From Triticum aestivum (Eukaryota > Streptophyta > Magnoliopsida > Poales > Poaceae): a stretch of DNA of 64,000 bases. Every line of letters begins with the position of its first letter. The first letter of the stretch is position 1. Shown here in pieces: positions 1 through 12,900 of this stretch. A program made the position numbers and the translations under genes. The notes under the pieces were generated by a model, which searched no databases, was not told the origin of the DNA, and worked only from the letters and a program-made list of their open reading frames with translations. The stretch lies in NCBI RefSeq assembly GCF_018294505.1, contig NC_057800.1, positions 172,479,703-172,543,702 on the forward strand, read 5' to 3'.

Positions 1-1483
1 GTTCCCTCAAGTTCTATTGACCACCGATACAACTCTACGCACGCTTAACGTTCGCTTTACCTAGAACAAGTATGAAACTAGAAGTACTTTGTAGATGTTT
101 TTGGATAGGTTTGCAAGAATATAAAGTGCACTTAAATAAAAAGTAGGGGCTGTTTAGATAAAGTAACGATAAAGGTAATATAGCGAGTGTGGAAAAGTGG
201 TGGTAGGAGTTGCGAAATTGTCCCTAAGCAATTGACTACTTTACTAGACCGATAGCAAGTTTTATGTGGGAGAGGCCACTGCTAGCATGTCATCCCTGAC
301 TTGGAATTCTATGCACTTATGATTGGAACTATTAGAAAGCATCTGCAACTACTAACGTTCATTAAGGTAAAACCCAACCATAGGATTAAGATATATTGGT
401 CCCCCTTCAATCCCGTATGCATCAATTTCTATGCTAGGTTGAAGCTTCTGTCACTCTTGCCCTCCAATACATAGTCCTATCAACATACAACTAACCCTAT
501 GGTGTGATCCACGCGCGTGCTCATATGATGGGCACCAAAGGACAGCAATATAACCACAAGCAAATTAAATCAATCATAGCAATTCATCAACCACCGTTAG
601 GACAACAAAAATCTACCCAGACATCATAGGATGGCAACACATCATTGGATAATAATATGAAGCATAAAGCACCATGTTCAAGTAGAGGGTACAGCGGCTT
701 GCGGGAGAGTGGACCGTTGTAGATAGAGGGGGAAAGTGATGGAGATGTTGGTGAAGATGATGAAGGTGTTGTTATAGATCGCGGTGATGATGATGGCCCC
801 GGCGGCGTTCCGGCGCCACCGGGAGAGAGGGGGAGAGAGCTCCCCTTCTTCTTCTTCTTCTTCCTTGACCATCTCCCTAGATGGGAGAAGGGTTTCCCCT
901 CTGGTCCATGGCCTCCATGGCATTGGAGGGGCGAGAGCCCCTCCGAGATTGGATCTGTCTCTCTGTCTCTCTCTTTTTCTGCGTTCTCGATTCTGCCCTT
1001 TCACCGTTTCTTATATTCCCGGAGATCTGTAACTCCGATTGGGCTGAATTTTGGACACGATCTATATCTGTATATTAGCTTTCTTGCGGCGAAAGAAGAG
1101 CAGCAACTGCCTTATGGAGGCCCATGAGGGTCAGGGGCGCGCCCAGGGGGGCAGGCACGCCCCCCTGCCTTGTGGCCCCCTCGGGTACCTTCTCACGTTG
1201 ATTCTTTTCCAATATTTCAAAAATATTCCAAAAATATTCTCCGTCCGTTTTTATTCCGTTTGGATTCCATTTTATATGGATTTTCTGCGAAACAAAAAAC
1301 ATGCAACAAACAGGAACTGGCACTAGGCACTGGATCAATATGTTAGTCCCTAAAAATAGTATAAAAAGTTGCCAAAAGTATATAAAAGTTGTAGAATATT
1401 GGCATGGACCAATAAAAAATTATAGATATGATGGAGACATATCAGGAACAATCAAAAATTATAGATACGTTGGAGACGTATCA
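1..1483 (-). mobile_element. Gypsy LTR, 3' LTR cut by window edge
   Basis: Read on the minus strand, this LTR starts TGATACGTCTCCAACGTATC at 1483 and runs leftward off the window. The start is a hallmark of several very abundant Triticeae Gypsy families (WHAM, Fatima and Sumana types; exact family not determined). The adjacent internal sequence ends in a purine-rich tract (AAGCTTGGGGATGC on the minus strand, 1484-1497), as expected just before a 3' LTR. Short ORFs here are LTR noise: the GC-rich block 780-1000 is the usual promoter and leader portion. Confidence 0.8.
1406..1483 (-). repeat. 39-bp tandem duplication of LTR terminus
   Basis: Two 39-bp units, 1406-1444 and 1445-1483, each end in GGAGACRTATCA. 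They differ at roughly six positions. The inner unit is a diverged second copy of the LTR terminus. Confidence 0.8.
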
Positions 1484-3877
1484 GCATCCCCAAGCTTAAC
1501 TCCTACTTGTCCTTGAGTAGGTAAGTGATAAAAACAGAATTTTTGATGTGGAATGCTGCCTAACATGTCATATCATATTATTCTCTTTATAGCATGGACA
1601 TTTGGACTTTTATGTGATTCAAAGCAATAGTATGGTTTTGACATGATAATTTAAATACTCAAGCATATCAACAAGCAACTATGTCTTTCAAAATATCAAC
1701 GCTAAAATAAGTTATCCCTAGCCCATGATGCTCAACCATTGATCCATTCATGAAACACACTTGCATATTAGCTAGACCCAATACTCAAGTACGATCATAT
1801 TGCCTCCTAGTTGGTGCTTTTATAAGGGAAGATGGAGACTCAAATTCAAAAAAATTGCATAAAGTAAAAGAAAGGCCCTTCGCAGAGGGAAGTAGGGATG
1901 CCAGAGCTCAAAGAGAAAAACTTAGAGATAAAAACATTTTGGGAGGTGTATCCATCCCACCAATTAAAAATGACTTAGAGTTCTCAATACTTTCCATGCT
2001 TAGATATATCATAGGCGGTTTCCAAAGAGAAAATAAAGTTTATTCCTTTTTCCACCATATTTTCACTTTCATGGATAGCCGTATCCACGGTTGCCCTCCA
2101 TACCAACACTTTCCAAGTAATTTATTATTTGACAACATAAAGTAAATTCATTTTTCATTTCGGGACTGGGAATCCCTAATACCTTTGCCTTAGTCTCGTG
2201 CAATGACAAGTGAAGAAACACTCATCGTGAGAATAACACATCTAGCATGGAAAATATTAGCCACCCCTGACCGTTCCACGAGAGAAACGAACACAAAAAA
2301 GAGAAGTTTATTTTGAAAATTAGAGATGGCACATACAAATTTTCTTAGAACGGCAAAAGAATACCGCATATAGGTAGATATAGTGGACTCATGTGGCAAA
2401 ACTGGTTTAAAGGATTTTGGATGCACAAGTAGAGATCATACTTAGTGCAAAATGAAGGCTAGCAAAAGATTGAGAAGCGACCAACCAATAAACGGATAAT
2501 CCCATAAGTGAGCATTAAGCATAATTAACACTAAGTAATGCACCACAAGTAGGATATAATTTCATTGCATGACTATTGACTTTCGTGCTTGCATAGGGAA
2601 TCCAAACCTTAACACCAGTATTCTTAATAAAGCATAATTACTCATCAACATAACTCACATATCACATCATCATATCTCAAAACTATTACTAATAATCAAG
2701 TTTATTTTGTCCAATGATCTTCATGAAAGTTTTTATTATATTCTTCTTGGATATCTATCACTTTGGGACTAATTTTCATGTGTTGCTTTTCATAAGCTCA
2801 AACAAATATAAGTGAAGATGATGAGCATAATTTTCTTTCTCTCAAAATAATTTAAATGGCGCAAGAGAGAATTTCTTGAAAATTTTACTAATTCTCAAAT
2901 AAATCTAAGTGAAGCAAGAGAGAATTTCTTTAAAAAAATACTAAAGCACACTGTGCTCAAAAAGATATAAGTGAAGCACTAGAGCAAGTCCATAGCTCAT
3001 AAAAATTTAATTGAAGCATAGAGAGCAATTCTAACAAGTCATGCCATAATTTTGGCTCTCTCAAATAGGTGTGTCCAGAAGGGATCAAGACTTAAAACAC
3101 AAAATAAAACAAGCAAAGACCCATATCATACAAGGCGCTCCAAGGAAAACACATAGTATGTGATGAATAAAAATATAGCTTCGATTAAAATACCGATGGT
3201 CATTAGAAGAAAGAGGGGATGCCACTCGGGGGCATCCCCAAGCTTAGTTGGTTGCTCATTTTTGGATAACAGCTTGAGATGCCAGGGCATCCCCAATCTT
3301 AGGCTCTTCTACTCCTTATTCCTTCATCCATCATAAGATAACCCAAAACATGAAAACTTCAATCACACAAAACTCAACAAAACCCTCGTGATATCCGTTA
3401 GTATAAGAAAATAAATCACTACAATAAGTGTTGTATTAAACCAATTCATATTTTGTTCTTGCATTATATCAATTGTATTCCAACTTTTCTATGGCAAAAA
3501 CTCATCAAAGAAAACCATAGAGCCATCAAAGTAAGCACACAACGCAAAGAAAACAGAATATGTCAAAACAGAACAGTCTGTAGCAATCTAACTATTTCGA
3601 ATACTTCTGTAACTCCAAAAATTCTGAAAAATTAGGAAGACCTGAGAAATTTGTATATTGATCTACTACAAGTGGAATGGGTATTTTATAGCTCTCTTAT
3701 TAAAAATGAGAATTATTTTCATGAGCGCAAAAGTTTCTGTTTTTCAGCAAGAACAAACAACTATCACCCAAGAAGATCCTAAAGGCTTTACTTGGCACAA
3801 ACACTAAATAAAACATAAAAAACACAATCATAACAGTAACATAATTGTGCTAACACTCAAAAACAGGAAGCAAAAAG
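1484..3877 (-). mobile_element. Gypsy internal region, non-coding 3' part
   Basis: AT-rich sequence between the minus-strand 3' LTR and the next LTR. It contains repeated phrases such as GCATCCCCAAGCTTA (1484 and around 3231) and has no domain-bearing ORF; the 131-aa ORF at 1750-2145 has no recognisable motif. I read it as the long 3' untranslated segment of the element whose LTR lies at 1-1483. No pol is present. Confidence 0.6.
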
Positions 3878-5221
3878 TGTTGGGGAACGTAGCATGCAAT
3901 TTAAAAAAAATCCTACGATCACGCAAGATCTATCTAGGAGATACATAGCAACGAGACAGAGAGAGAGTGTCCACGTACCCTCGTAGACCGAAAGCAGAAG
4001 CATTAGATTAAGGCGGTTGATGTAGTCGAACGACTTCGTGATCCAACCGATCAAGTACCGAACATACGGAACCTCTGAAGTCTACACACGTTCAGCTCGA
4101 TGACGTCCCTCGAACTCTTGATCCAGCAGAGGGTCGAGGAACAGTTTCGTCAGCACGACGGCGTGGTGACGGTGATGGTTATGTGATCCATGCAGGGCTT
4201 CGCCTAAGCACTACGACGCTATGACCGAAGGAACAAACTGCGGGGAGAGACGCCGCACACGGCTTGGAACAATTGTTGTGTCTCCAAGGGGTGTCCTGCC
4301 CACGTATATAAAGGAGGGAGAGGGAGGAGGCCGGCCCTAGGGTCGCGCCATAAGGGGGGAGTCCTAGTAGGATTCGCCCCCCCCTTCTTTTCCTTCTCAT
4401 GGAGGGAGGAAAGGGGAAAGGAGAGGGAGTAGGAGAACGAAAGGGGGGTGGCGCCCCCTTACCTACTCCAATTCGGCCTCCTTCCTTGTGGGGGGCCACC
4501 AGCCCCTTGTGGGCTGGTTAGCCTCCCTCCTATGGCCCATATGGCCCATATCTTTCCCCGGGGGGTTTCGGTAACTCCTCCGGTACTCCGGTATGTACCC
4601 GATACACTCCGGAACCCTTTCGGTGTCCGAATACTACTTTCCAATATGTCGATATTTACCTCTCGACCATTTAGAGACTCCTCGTCGAGTCTGTGATCTC
4701 ATCCGGGACTCTGAACAAACTTCGGTCACCAAAAACACATAACTCATAATACAAATCATCATCGAACGTTAACCGTGCGGACCCTATGGCTTTGAGAACT
4801 ATGTAGACATGACCGAGACACTTCTCCAGTCAATAACCAATAGCGGAACCTGGATGCCCATATTGGTTCCTACATATTCTACGAAGATCTTTATCGGTCA
4901 AACCGCAATAACAACATACGTTATTCCCTTTGTCATCGGTATGTTACTTGCCCGAGATTCGACCGTCGGTATCATCATACCTAGTTCAATCTCGTTACCA
5001 GCAAGTCTCTTTACTCGTTTCGTAATGCATCATCCCGTAACTAACTCATTAGTCACATTTCTTGCAAGTCTTATAGTGATGTGCATTACCGAGAGGGCCC
5101 AGAGATACCTCTCTGATATTCAGAGTGACAAATCCTAATCTCGATGTATGCCAACCCAACAAACATCTTCGGAGACACCTGTAGAGCATCTTTATAATCA
5201 CCTTGTTACATTGTGACATTT
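3878..5221. mobile_element. LTR fragment, Sabrina-like
   Basis: It starts TGTTGGGGAACGTAGCATGC at 3878, a well-known wheat LTR start (Sabrina-like from memory). A TATA-like TATATAAAG lies near 4303. The segment ends abruptly at 5221, where another LTR begins, so it is truncated or interrupted. Only LTR-type sequence is visible and the ORFs have no domains. Confidence 0.65.
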
Positions 5222-8200
5222 TGTAACATCCCAAAATTCTAAATTTTGGAATGTTATAATAAATAGATAGATTGATTGTTTGTTTGATTGCTGTATGATT
5301 GACTGAGTGAAATTCGAAACTTTTTGAAAGTTAAATGAGAGGGAATCAAAGGACTTTCCCAAACTTTCACCTTTTTGCATTTTGATCTCCATGAACTCAA
5401 ATTCTTTTCAAATACAAAACCCTCGAGAGAAGATGATATGACTTCTTCCATTTAATTAAATAAAAAGGGGTTTTTGAAAAGATTTGAATTTTATTTGGAA
5501 ATATTTCAAATTTAGAAACTTTAAGCAACTCAATGATTTCATGAGAGAAGATAAAATGACTTCTTCAAAATATATGAAATACGAGTTGGAAGTTTAAAAG
5601 GATCAAATTTAAAGTCCGTTTGAAATTATTTTCAATTTGGAGTTATTTGGGTTTTATTCAAATTATTTTTCTCCAAAAATAAAATAATGGAAAATAGGGT
5701 AAAATGTTTCCCTACATCAGAAAATTGGAGAGAAATAATTTTGAAATAATTATTTGAATTGGTATTTCTAAAATAATTTTCACAAAAATTGGTATTTCTA
5801 AAATGATTTTTATTGGGTTTTATTGTAGAAGTAGCACTATTTGAATTATTTGAATTTTTGTGAATTTTATTTGGCACTAGAGAATTGTTCATGTTGTATA
5901 AAATCTTTTTCTGAAAATTTTGATATATAATATGCCTATATAAAATTTTATTTTATTATCATTATCCGGTTTTCTTTTTTGTTTCTATATAAAAAAAGAA
6001 AAAAAATCTACGCGTGCGCCTGGAACTAACCGCCGCCCACATGCGTAGCATAGCAGCAGGCTGGCCCATTTTTCTTTTGTTTTCTTTTGTCTTTTTTTAA
6101 TTTTATTTTCGTTAATGTTTAGTTTTTTTGTGAAACAAATTTCAGAAAGAAAAAATAGACTTCGAAAAGAAAAAATGCAGCCCGTGTACGGCGCGCGGCC
6201 GGCCGAGGCCTTTAGGCCCGTGTGAGGCGTTATCCTTTTTCTTCTCTGTTTCGTATATTTTCGTCTATGTTTAGTCCCACATTGCCTAGCCTTTGACCCT
6301 TAAACATATTTTCCACCTATAAATATAGACCCATATAGCCTCCAAAAATCATCTGATTCGGGTTAAATCAATATTTTGGTTTGACTAGATTCATTTAAGA
6401 AAAATATATTTCTCCTCTTCGACGCAACTTCTGGAAATTGTCTCTTGTCTCCAAAGTCGTCTTTTCTCTGCCTTATAAAGGTATGTTTCTTTGTCTTTTA
6501 TATACTTTTGTAGTTTATTATTTCTATACTAATACGATAGAATAATTAGATTATCAATTAGTCTACGTATTTATACATTAGACCTTAGCCGTAGCTATTT
6601 TTCTTCCGTAAAACAGTTTGGCCCTGATTTTTTAAATAGCCATAACTTTTTACTCGTTTATCCAAATTAGATGAAATCATCGCCTATAGCTTCGTCTTGT
6701 TTTAACCTATCCAGTGAACCTGTCACATCAAATTTTTGAAATTTTCAAATTTCAAATTTTGTTCAGATTCTTATTCAAACTTCTTATGAAAATAACTTGA
6801 GTTTTGAACTCCGATTTAGTTGATTTCTTTGCAATCGAAGCTCTTGACCTAAACATTCTGATAAGGCCAAATTCACATAATTTTGGTACTGTTAGAAATT
6901 GTTTTATGTTGCAAGAGTTATTTGCTTGGTTTTGATGTTTTCCGAACTGTCTCCTTCATTCTTCCCGATCTTTTGAGTGATTGCTTATGTGTGGTTACTA
7001 TTGCTTGCTCACGATAGATTGAACGGAGTGTGACGAGTAGAACTATCAAGAGTTATGAGTGTGAATCATCTTCATCAATAGTACACAAAAAGTTCACACT
7101 TTGATCATACCTTTTATCACCCAGTTTTTATGCATTAGCTCCAATCCTCAAACATTGCATGATTAGGATGCGATTAACATGTGGGTTGGGAAGTAGTTGA
7201 TGAGGTAGAACCTATTGCCCTGTTATTATCAAACCCTCGGGAGTTACTTCTACGTATTTCTTATATTGCTATGCTATGCTTGTAGACGTGGATTGGGTTT
7301 GAGTGAAACCATGACAGATGTGAGGTTATTAATTAATGGTTCAACTTAAGGTGGCAACTTTAATACACATATGGGTGGATTGCTTTTTGGGCACCTGGAG
7401 AATCCAGTGTTGTCCTAGGATATCCCGGATTACCCGTGTGATAATCCTACGGTCCGCCACCGAGGCTCAAAGGTAACTGAGATATTTCATGCTAGAAACT
7501 TCCGTGTGCAGCCACAAGCTATTATGGGCTCTAGTATAGTTGACTAAGTTGTGTGAAGCTCTTGAAGAGATATACTAGCAGGTAGTGGGTTGTAGGTGGT
7601 ATAGTCTATCCAGAGTAGAGAGTTAATTCTTCTGAAAGACTGTGTCTCGGTCATCCGTTTCTCAAACATCATGTAGTGTGAGAAATCCAACGGAGAAGAT
7701 CGAGTCTTGTGGGGAAAAGTGTGCAAACCTCTGCAGAGTGTACAAACTAATCATGGTTAGCCATGTCCCCGGTTATGGACATCTTGAGTATCTGGTTCTT
7801 GGAATATCATGTTGATATCAACACTTCATGTAATTAATTTGATTGGGTTAATGATTATTATTTTGGGATTGAGTTGGAGGAACCTTCTCAATATTTATCA
7901 ACCAACTTTGTAGTTAAATAAAATGTATTCCATTGATGTAGGGAAAAATTGGCTTTTCGCAAAAACATTATAACCATAGAGCCTTTCCACCAGCCAAATA
8001 TGCATGTAGTGATAGCCTTTATTCATCATTATCCTATGGTGTGAATTTGCCGGTACATTCAATGTACTGACCCTTTGTGGCTGCAACATCTCATGTTGCA
8101 GGAATTTTACGATGAGTAAGTGATACGTTAGGGTAATGATTTCTACACTCAACTTTGCCATTGGTGTTGATGGGAATCCACAACATTTGTTACTTCTGCT

Positions 8201-8347
8201 ATATGGATTGAGCTAATAGTATTTACGTTACTTTATACATATGATTTACCTCTGTTATAAATCCTCAAGTACTGTGTGTGTCAGAATACCGATCCATAAA
8301 TGGCACTTAAGCACAAAGACTTGACCGTCTGAGGTCGGGTCGCTACA
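5222..8347 (+). mobile_element. 5' LTR of gag-only retrotransposon
   Basis: A 3,126-bp LTR beginning TGTAACATCCCAAAATTC and ending GGTCGCTACA, directly followed by a primer-binding site. The same sequence recurs at 50299-52338 as the truncated 3' LTR, with about 5% substitutions in the first 380 bp by my hand comparison. It is AT-rich for its first 700 bp. The small ORFs inside are not supported as genes. Confidence 0.9.
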
Positions 8348-8350
8348 AGA

Positions 8351-8362
8351 TGGTATCAGAGC
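8351..8362 (+). promoter_or_regulatory. Primer-binding site, initiator tRNA-Met
   Basis: TGGTATCAGAGC three bases after the LTR end matches the 3' end of plant initiator tRNA-Met, the usual minus-strand primer of plant LTR retrotransposons. Confidence 0.9.
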
Positions 8363-9011
8363 ACATGTTGATTGTAGGACGTAACCCCTAGAAACTGGCA
8401 AGCCCATAGGAAAAAAATTCTCTACAACTTCACTTTCAAAAGATCTTTTACCTCTCTTCTCTTCTGATCTTATTCAGATATTCCCTTTTTAGTTAGACTA
8501 TACCCCTTTCCCCTTTTGACCACGCGAAGATTCGACCGATGAGACCACTTCGAGAAGGACAAGATATCGGGCAACCGAGACCACTTTGGAATGAAGAGAA
8601 TTTACCGTGCATTATAATGGAAACTACAACGGTTGAAGACTTCAAAGACTAGGAGAATTTGAAGTCTATGAAGAATTTCTAGAGTGGTATGACCTAGGAA
8701 AGTTACCCGTATGGAATTAGTCAGACTATTGAAGTTGTCAACACTCGAGATCAAGATGTGTCGGAGAAAGACCGGAACATGGAGTGTTAAAATTCAAAGT
8801 TTTGTCAAGAAAACACTAAGGCAGGAGATATCAACTATGGACTGATAGCTCATGGCAGAGACATGGGCATAGACATGGCTATCCATGATGTTATGGCCCG
8901 CTTATTCTATTGGCACCATGCTGAGTTAAACATGCATGTCTTCGGAAGGATTGGACGGTAGAAGGCTGATGGAGCATCTGTCAGCGAAAGATGAGGTTTT
9001 AACCTTAGCTG

Positions 9012-10493
9012 GTGTATCACCAGGATCTGGAACATTTCATCAAGGATTTTAAGATGGACCTTCAGGAAGCTGTACTTGACAAGGAAGCATTTCGTGAAAA
9101 ACTCAAGACCCAGAAGCTGAAAGTAGCCAAGCTAGTGGAGCAAAAACTCGAGACACCAGAGATTCGTCAGGAACTGAAGGATAGTGGGACCATGGTTCAT
9201 GCCAAGGATGTTGAAAAACAGAAGTTTGAATGCAACTCTAGAAATATTAAAGGACGTCATGAGAGACTTCACGTCAACAGAGATGATCTGGCAAAAGAAC
9301 TTGAGAAGGACAAGCATGATCGGAAGAAGCCATCGGAGACATGAACAAGACTTGAGGAGTTTGATGACTTTGAAGATTTATTGACCTTCAGAAGACCAAA
9401 CCCCTGTTATATACTTACGTTAGATGCGACGTTTGTGAGTTGTCATTTGTTTGTTGTTTTTCCGACAGCCACAAAATAAAATCTGTCTTTTCAAAACTAT
9501 TGTTTGGGTGTGTATCCCTGCCTATCTCTCTCTCACCCCAAAAACCCTTGGACCCAATAAAGGATGAATGGAGATGAACTCATACTTTCTGGACCGATAA
9601 GTCAATTGGAGACAGATCGATGGATTCAGAACATGGAAGATCATACGAAGAATAACCCTATAGTTGGAAAGGATATGACCTAGCATGCTCTTCAGTGATT
9701 TGAAAGAGGTGCTGCTACTTGGTGGAGGATGTACCAAACCATCAATGGATGGCAAGGAGTACCCACTTGGAAAGATTTTAAGTTGACTTTGCTAAAGTCT
9801 CGGTTTGTGTCCTAGAAATTGAAGCCTTCTGGAAAGGATATGAAGAAACCTTGTGCATGCAAGCCTTGTGGAGAAATAGGACACAACCATAAAGAACACA
9901 GGGATGAATGCCCTAATTGTGAAGGAAGTCACCCAGCTGAAGAATGCCCAACTAGGCAGATCACTTGTTTCTTGTGTGAAGGGACTACCCACTACCCTGC
10001 TCAGTGTCACATTTACTCCATGGTACAAAGAACCATCCAGCAGAAGAAATAAGCAATGAAAGGAGCCCTCATGGAAATTTTAGAAGAATCTATGATGAAG
10101 GAAGAGGTGGAGGACACACCCGCAGAAGACCCAATTAAACCCTGCAACAAGCCTTGCTATTCATGTGGAGAAGAAGGACACATCTCCCAGAATTGTATGA
10201 ATGGGGATCTAGTAGAATTCCCGACGGAGGAAGTAGAGTATGACCCACAGGAAATACAAGCCCTGATTGGAACAGAAAAGTCCAGGAAGAGAAGTAGATT
10301 GGACTACAGGAAGGACCTGAGACATATCACCTGTTTCAGGTACAAGGAGTCAGGGCACTACTCCAGCAGTTGCCCAAAAAGGAAACCTCGAGACTTGTCA
10401 GAAGTAATATGTTTTTGTTGTAATGAAGCAGGGCACTTTGCCAGAGATTGTCCCAAGGAGAAGGAGACTTGTGATAATCAGTTTTGTCAGTGA
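9012..10493 (+). pseudogene. Decayed gag with multiple zinc knuckles
   Basis: One reading frame carries three gag-type modules. The first is a charged coiled-coil segment at 9012-9344. The second is a retrotransposon gag-like segment at about 9600-9815, with the motif ATWWRMYQTINGWQGVPTWK. The third is a run of CCHC-type zinc knuckles at 9843-10478: CX2CX4HX4C is seen in CFLCEGTTHYPAQC, CYSCGEEGHISQNC and CFCCNEAGHFARDC, plus variant knuckles including one where the second Cys is Tyr (CFRYKESGHYSSSC). Gag would package element RNA in cytoplasmic particles. In-frame stops lie at 9342, 9681, 9696, 9813 and 10050, each explicable by one C-to-T change. No protease, reverse transcriptase or integrase follows, so the element appears gag-only. 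The stretch 9400-9540 has further stops and may be non-coding. Confidence 0.75.
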
Positions 10494-11578
10494 GAAATAT
10501 AGTAGTAGCAGTGGGAACATTTCCTTTATATTGAGGTGTTGAGTTGAGGCATGTAATGGAAATGCAGGAGGTTGTAATAATTGGAGAATCAATAAAGTTA
10601 GCCCCGTTGGTACTGATTTGGATTTTATGAGTTGTTACTCTATGGAGAGAGATTTTGACCATTTCGAGGGTATGAGAAATATGGTCTATGGATGAATTTG
10701 TGCATTTCAAGGGTGGTAGTACCCTGTGAGGACACTTGACCTCTGGAAAGGATAATGAAATTCCATGGAGTGGACTACGGACAAAATAAGTACGAGTTTT
10801 ATCTCGATATGTGGTATACCCCAATAATATGGAGGGATGAAGTACTATTGGATATAAAGGAGGTATAATGTTGGTAATATGGAGCAATTGTAACTCCATG
10901 ATGAATCTGAGTAATCACGCCTCAGTTTGGTACAAATAGAAGGAAGGGAGACAGTACAATCGGATGGATTTAAGAATGCCAGGAAGCTGGATGTTTGGAA
11001 AATAATCAGTTGCCCCTAGGATGAGCTCAAGGTTTACAAGTAATGAGATGGGCCATAACCCACAGGCCCCAGGACCTGCCAAGGAGCAAGCACACTCTTG
11101 CTGAAGGAAAAACCCTAGAAGAAGTTACGTTTATCGGCAGACGATCTTATAGAGTAACGCAAAACCTAAGAGTTCTGAAGAAATGATAGATGTTTGTTTG
11201 GCTTGCAGAATCAATGGATTTATCCAAATTTGGTTCGTCGACAAGAGAAATTCTGCAATGCTTGAGAGGATGACCGAGTGTTAGAATGCGAGATTCGCTA
11301 AACCATGTGCAAGGTAATGATTTGGGTGCGGGATGGATTGATCACTATACCGACTTACTCTTATTATTCGCCTTGCTATATGGGATGGTAAATCTGAGTG
11401 ACTTACCTATAGTATAGAGACGACGATATTAAGTCTTGTTTAAACCTTAGAATGGTATAATCATTTTCCCTTGTACAAGGCAGTTGTTGCCAATCGTAGG
11501 ACATACGGTGAGAATGAAGCCTAGACCCATTTCCTGCAGGAGAAGCCATAAATGGTTGACCACCATGAGATATCGATA
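10494..11578 (+). mobile_element. Non-coding internal part of gag-only element
   Basis: Sequence after the zinc-knuckle gag up to the CACTA insertion. It has no recognisable pol motif on the plus strand. The 187-aa minus-strand ORF at 10336-10899 overlaps gag antisense and looks fortuitous. The element resumes at 49959. Confidence 0.6.
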
Positions 11579-11591
11579 CACTACAAAAAAA
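11579..11591 (+). repeat. Left terminal inverted repeat of CACTA element
   Basis: CACTACAAAAAAA, identical to the reverse complement of 49943-49955. ATA target duplication immediately upstream. Confidence 0.85.
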
Positions 11592-12040
11592 TACACTTTT
11601 GTGATGGTACGTCTTTGTCACAGTAGGTCGCGTTTTCTGTCATGCATGTACAATCATGATGATTTTATGACAGAATCAAGATAGGTATACATGTGCTGTC
11701 ATAGAAGTGTTCCATGACATTACCAAAATTATCATCACGGAAGTGTCCACTTCCATGACGATAAATCGCGCGTCACAGAAGTGCTTTCGTCAAGGGTGAC
11801 CGACACGTGGCATCCACCGTAACGGAACGTCGTTAAGCTATCGGGTCGAGTTTTGGATCCGATAACCCGTTAACAGCCCCGACCAATGGGGATTTTCCAT
11901 GTGTAAAATCATCATTGGCTGGAGGAGACACGTGTCAGGTCCGCGTTGGCACAGGTGTCACTCATTCAATGGGCGAGACACGCCTTTGATATGTTGACAC
12001 GTGGACCGGCCCATCAAGTTTAAATGGGCCGACCCAACTG
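11592..12040. mobile_element. CACTA left subterminal region
   Basis: Contains repeated TGTCATAGAAGTG, TATGACAG and CACGGAAGTG type motifs in both orientations. Similar motifs occur at 49795-49940 near the other end. Such subterminal repeats are the expected binding region for a TNPA-like protein. No ORF is supported. Confidence 0.6.
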
Positions 12041-12350
12041 AAGGCCCACAAGATTTTGCGGACCATAATGGGCCGGCCCAGCTAAAGGCCCACGAGATTT
12101 TGCGGACCATAATGTGCTGGCCCAGCTAAAGGCCCACAAGATTTTGCGGGCCATAATGGGCCGGCCCAGGTAAAGGCCCACAAGATTTTTGTGTGCCATA
12201 ATGGGCCGGCCTAGGTAAAGGCCCACAAGATTCTTGCAGATCATAATGGGCCGGCCCAGCTAAAGGCCCACGAGATTTCGCCGACAATAATTGGTCGGCC
12301 CAGCTGTAGGCCCACAAGATTTTTAGGACCCTAGTAGGCCGGCCCATTAA
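12041..12350. repeat. 44-45 bp tandem repeat, about 7 units
   Basis: Units start near 12041, 12085, 12129, 12173, 12218, 12263 and 12307. Each carries AAGGCCCACAAGATTTTGCG and then ATAATGGGCCGGCCCAG, with slight divergence. ORFs across it are repeat artefacts. Confidence 0.9.
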
Positions 12351-12900
12351 CTAGCTGCCATGTTTTGGGCCAAATGACGGCCCATATTTGATTCGGTCCA
12401 TTAATGGCATGCCATGCTCCGGGCCTAATAATGGCCCATATGAGATCCAGCCCGTTAAAAGCCTACCATGTTCCGGGCCAAATTACGGCCCAGATCAGGT
12501 CCGGCCCTTTAAGAGGCTTTGGGCTCAATTATGGCCCATATCAGATTCGGCCCGTCAACTGGACACTATACTTTTGGGCCCACTTGCTAAAGGCCCACTT
12601 AGTAATTCGGCCTGATATTAGTTTTGGCACGTTAAGGGCCCGTTTAACATTTCGGCCCTATATTAATTTCGGCATGTTAAAAGCCTGTCATATAGTTGGG
12701 CCTAACTATGGCCCGGTTTGCATCCGGCCTGCTCGCAGCCGATATCTGATTGGGCCAAACAAGGACCGAGACAATTTTGGCCTGTTAAAAGCCCGTGATT
12801 TGATTCGCACAATCATGGGCCGGGGTTCATTTCGGGCTGCTGCCGGCCCGTGAGCTGTTCGACACGTTTTAGGCCCAACCTACATCGTGATTGCATGACG
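12351..12900. repeat. Second GGCCC-rich subterminal repeat array
   Basis: Degenerate units of about 60 bp containing GGCCCATATNAGATYCGGCCC and GTTAAAAGCC-type phrases. The 149-aa ORF at 12404-12853 is low-complexity repeat reading and not a gene. Confidence 0.7.

Noticed and set aside
10336..10899. 187-aa minus-strand ORF
   Set aside because: Antisense to the zinc-knuckle gag frame, with no recognisable motif.
12041..12350. Possible CRISPR-like regular repeats
   Set aside because: Units are contiguous with no unique spacers, and the setting is a plant transposon.
12404..12853. 149-aa plus-strand ORF
   Set aside because: Product of degenerate GGCCC subterminal repeats.
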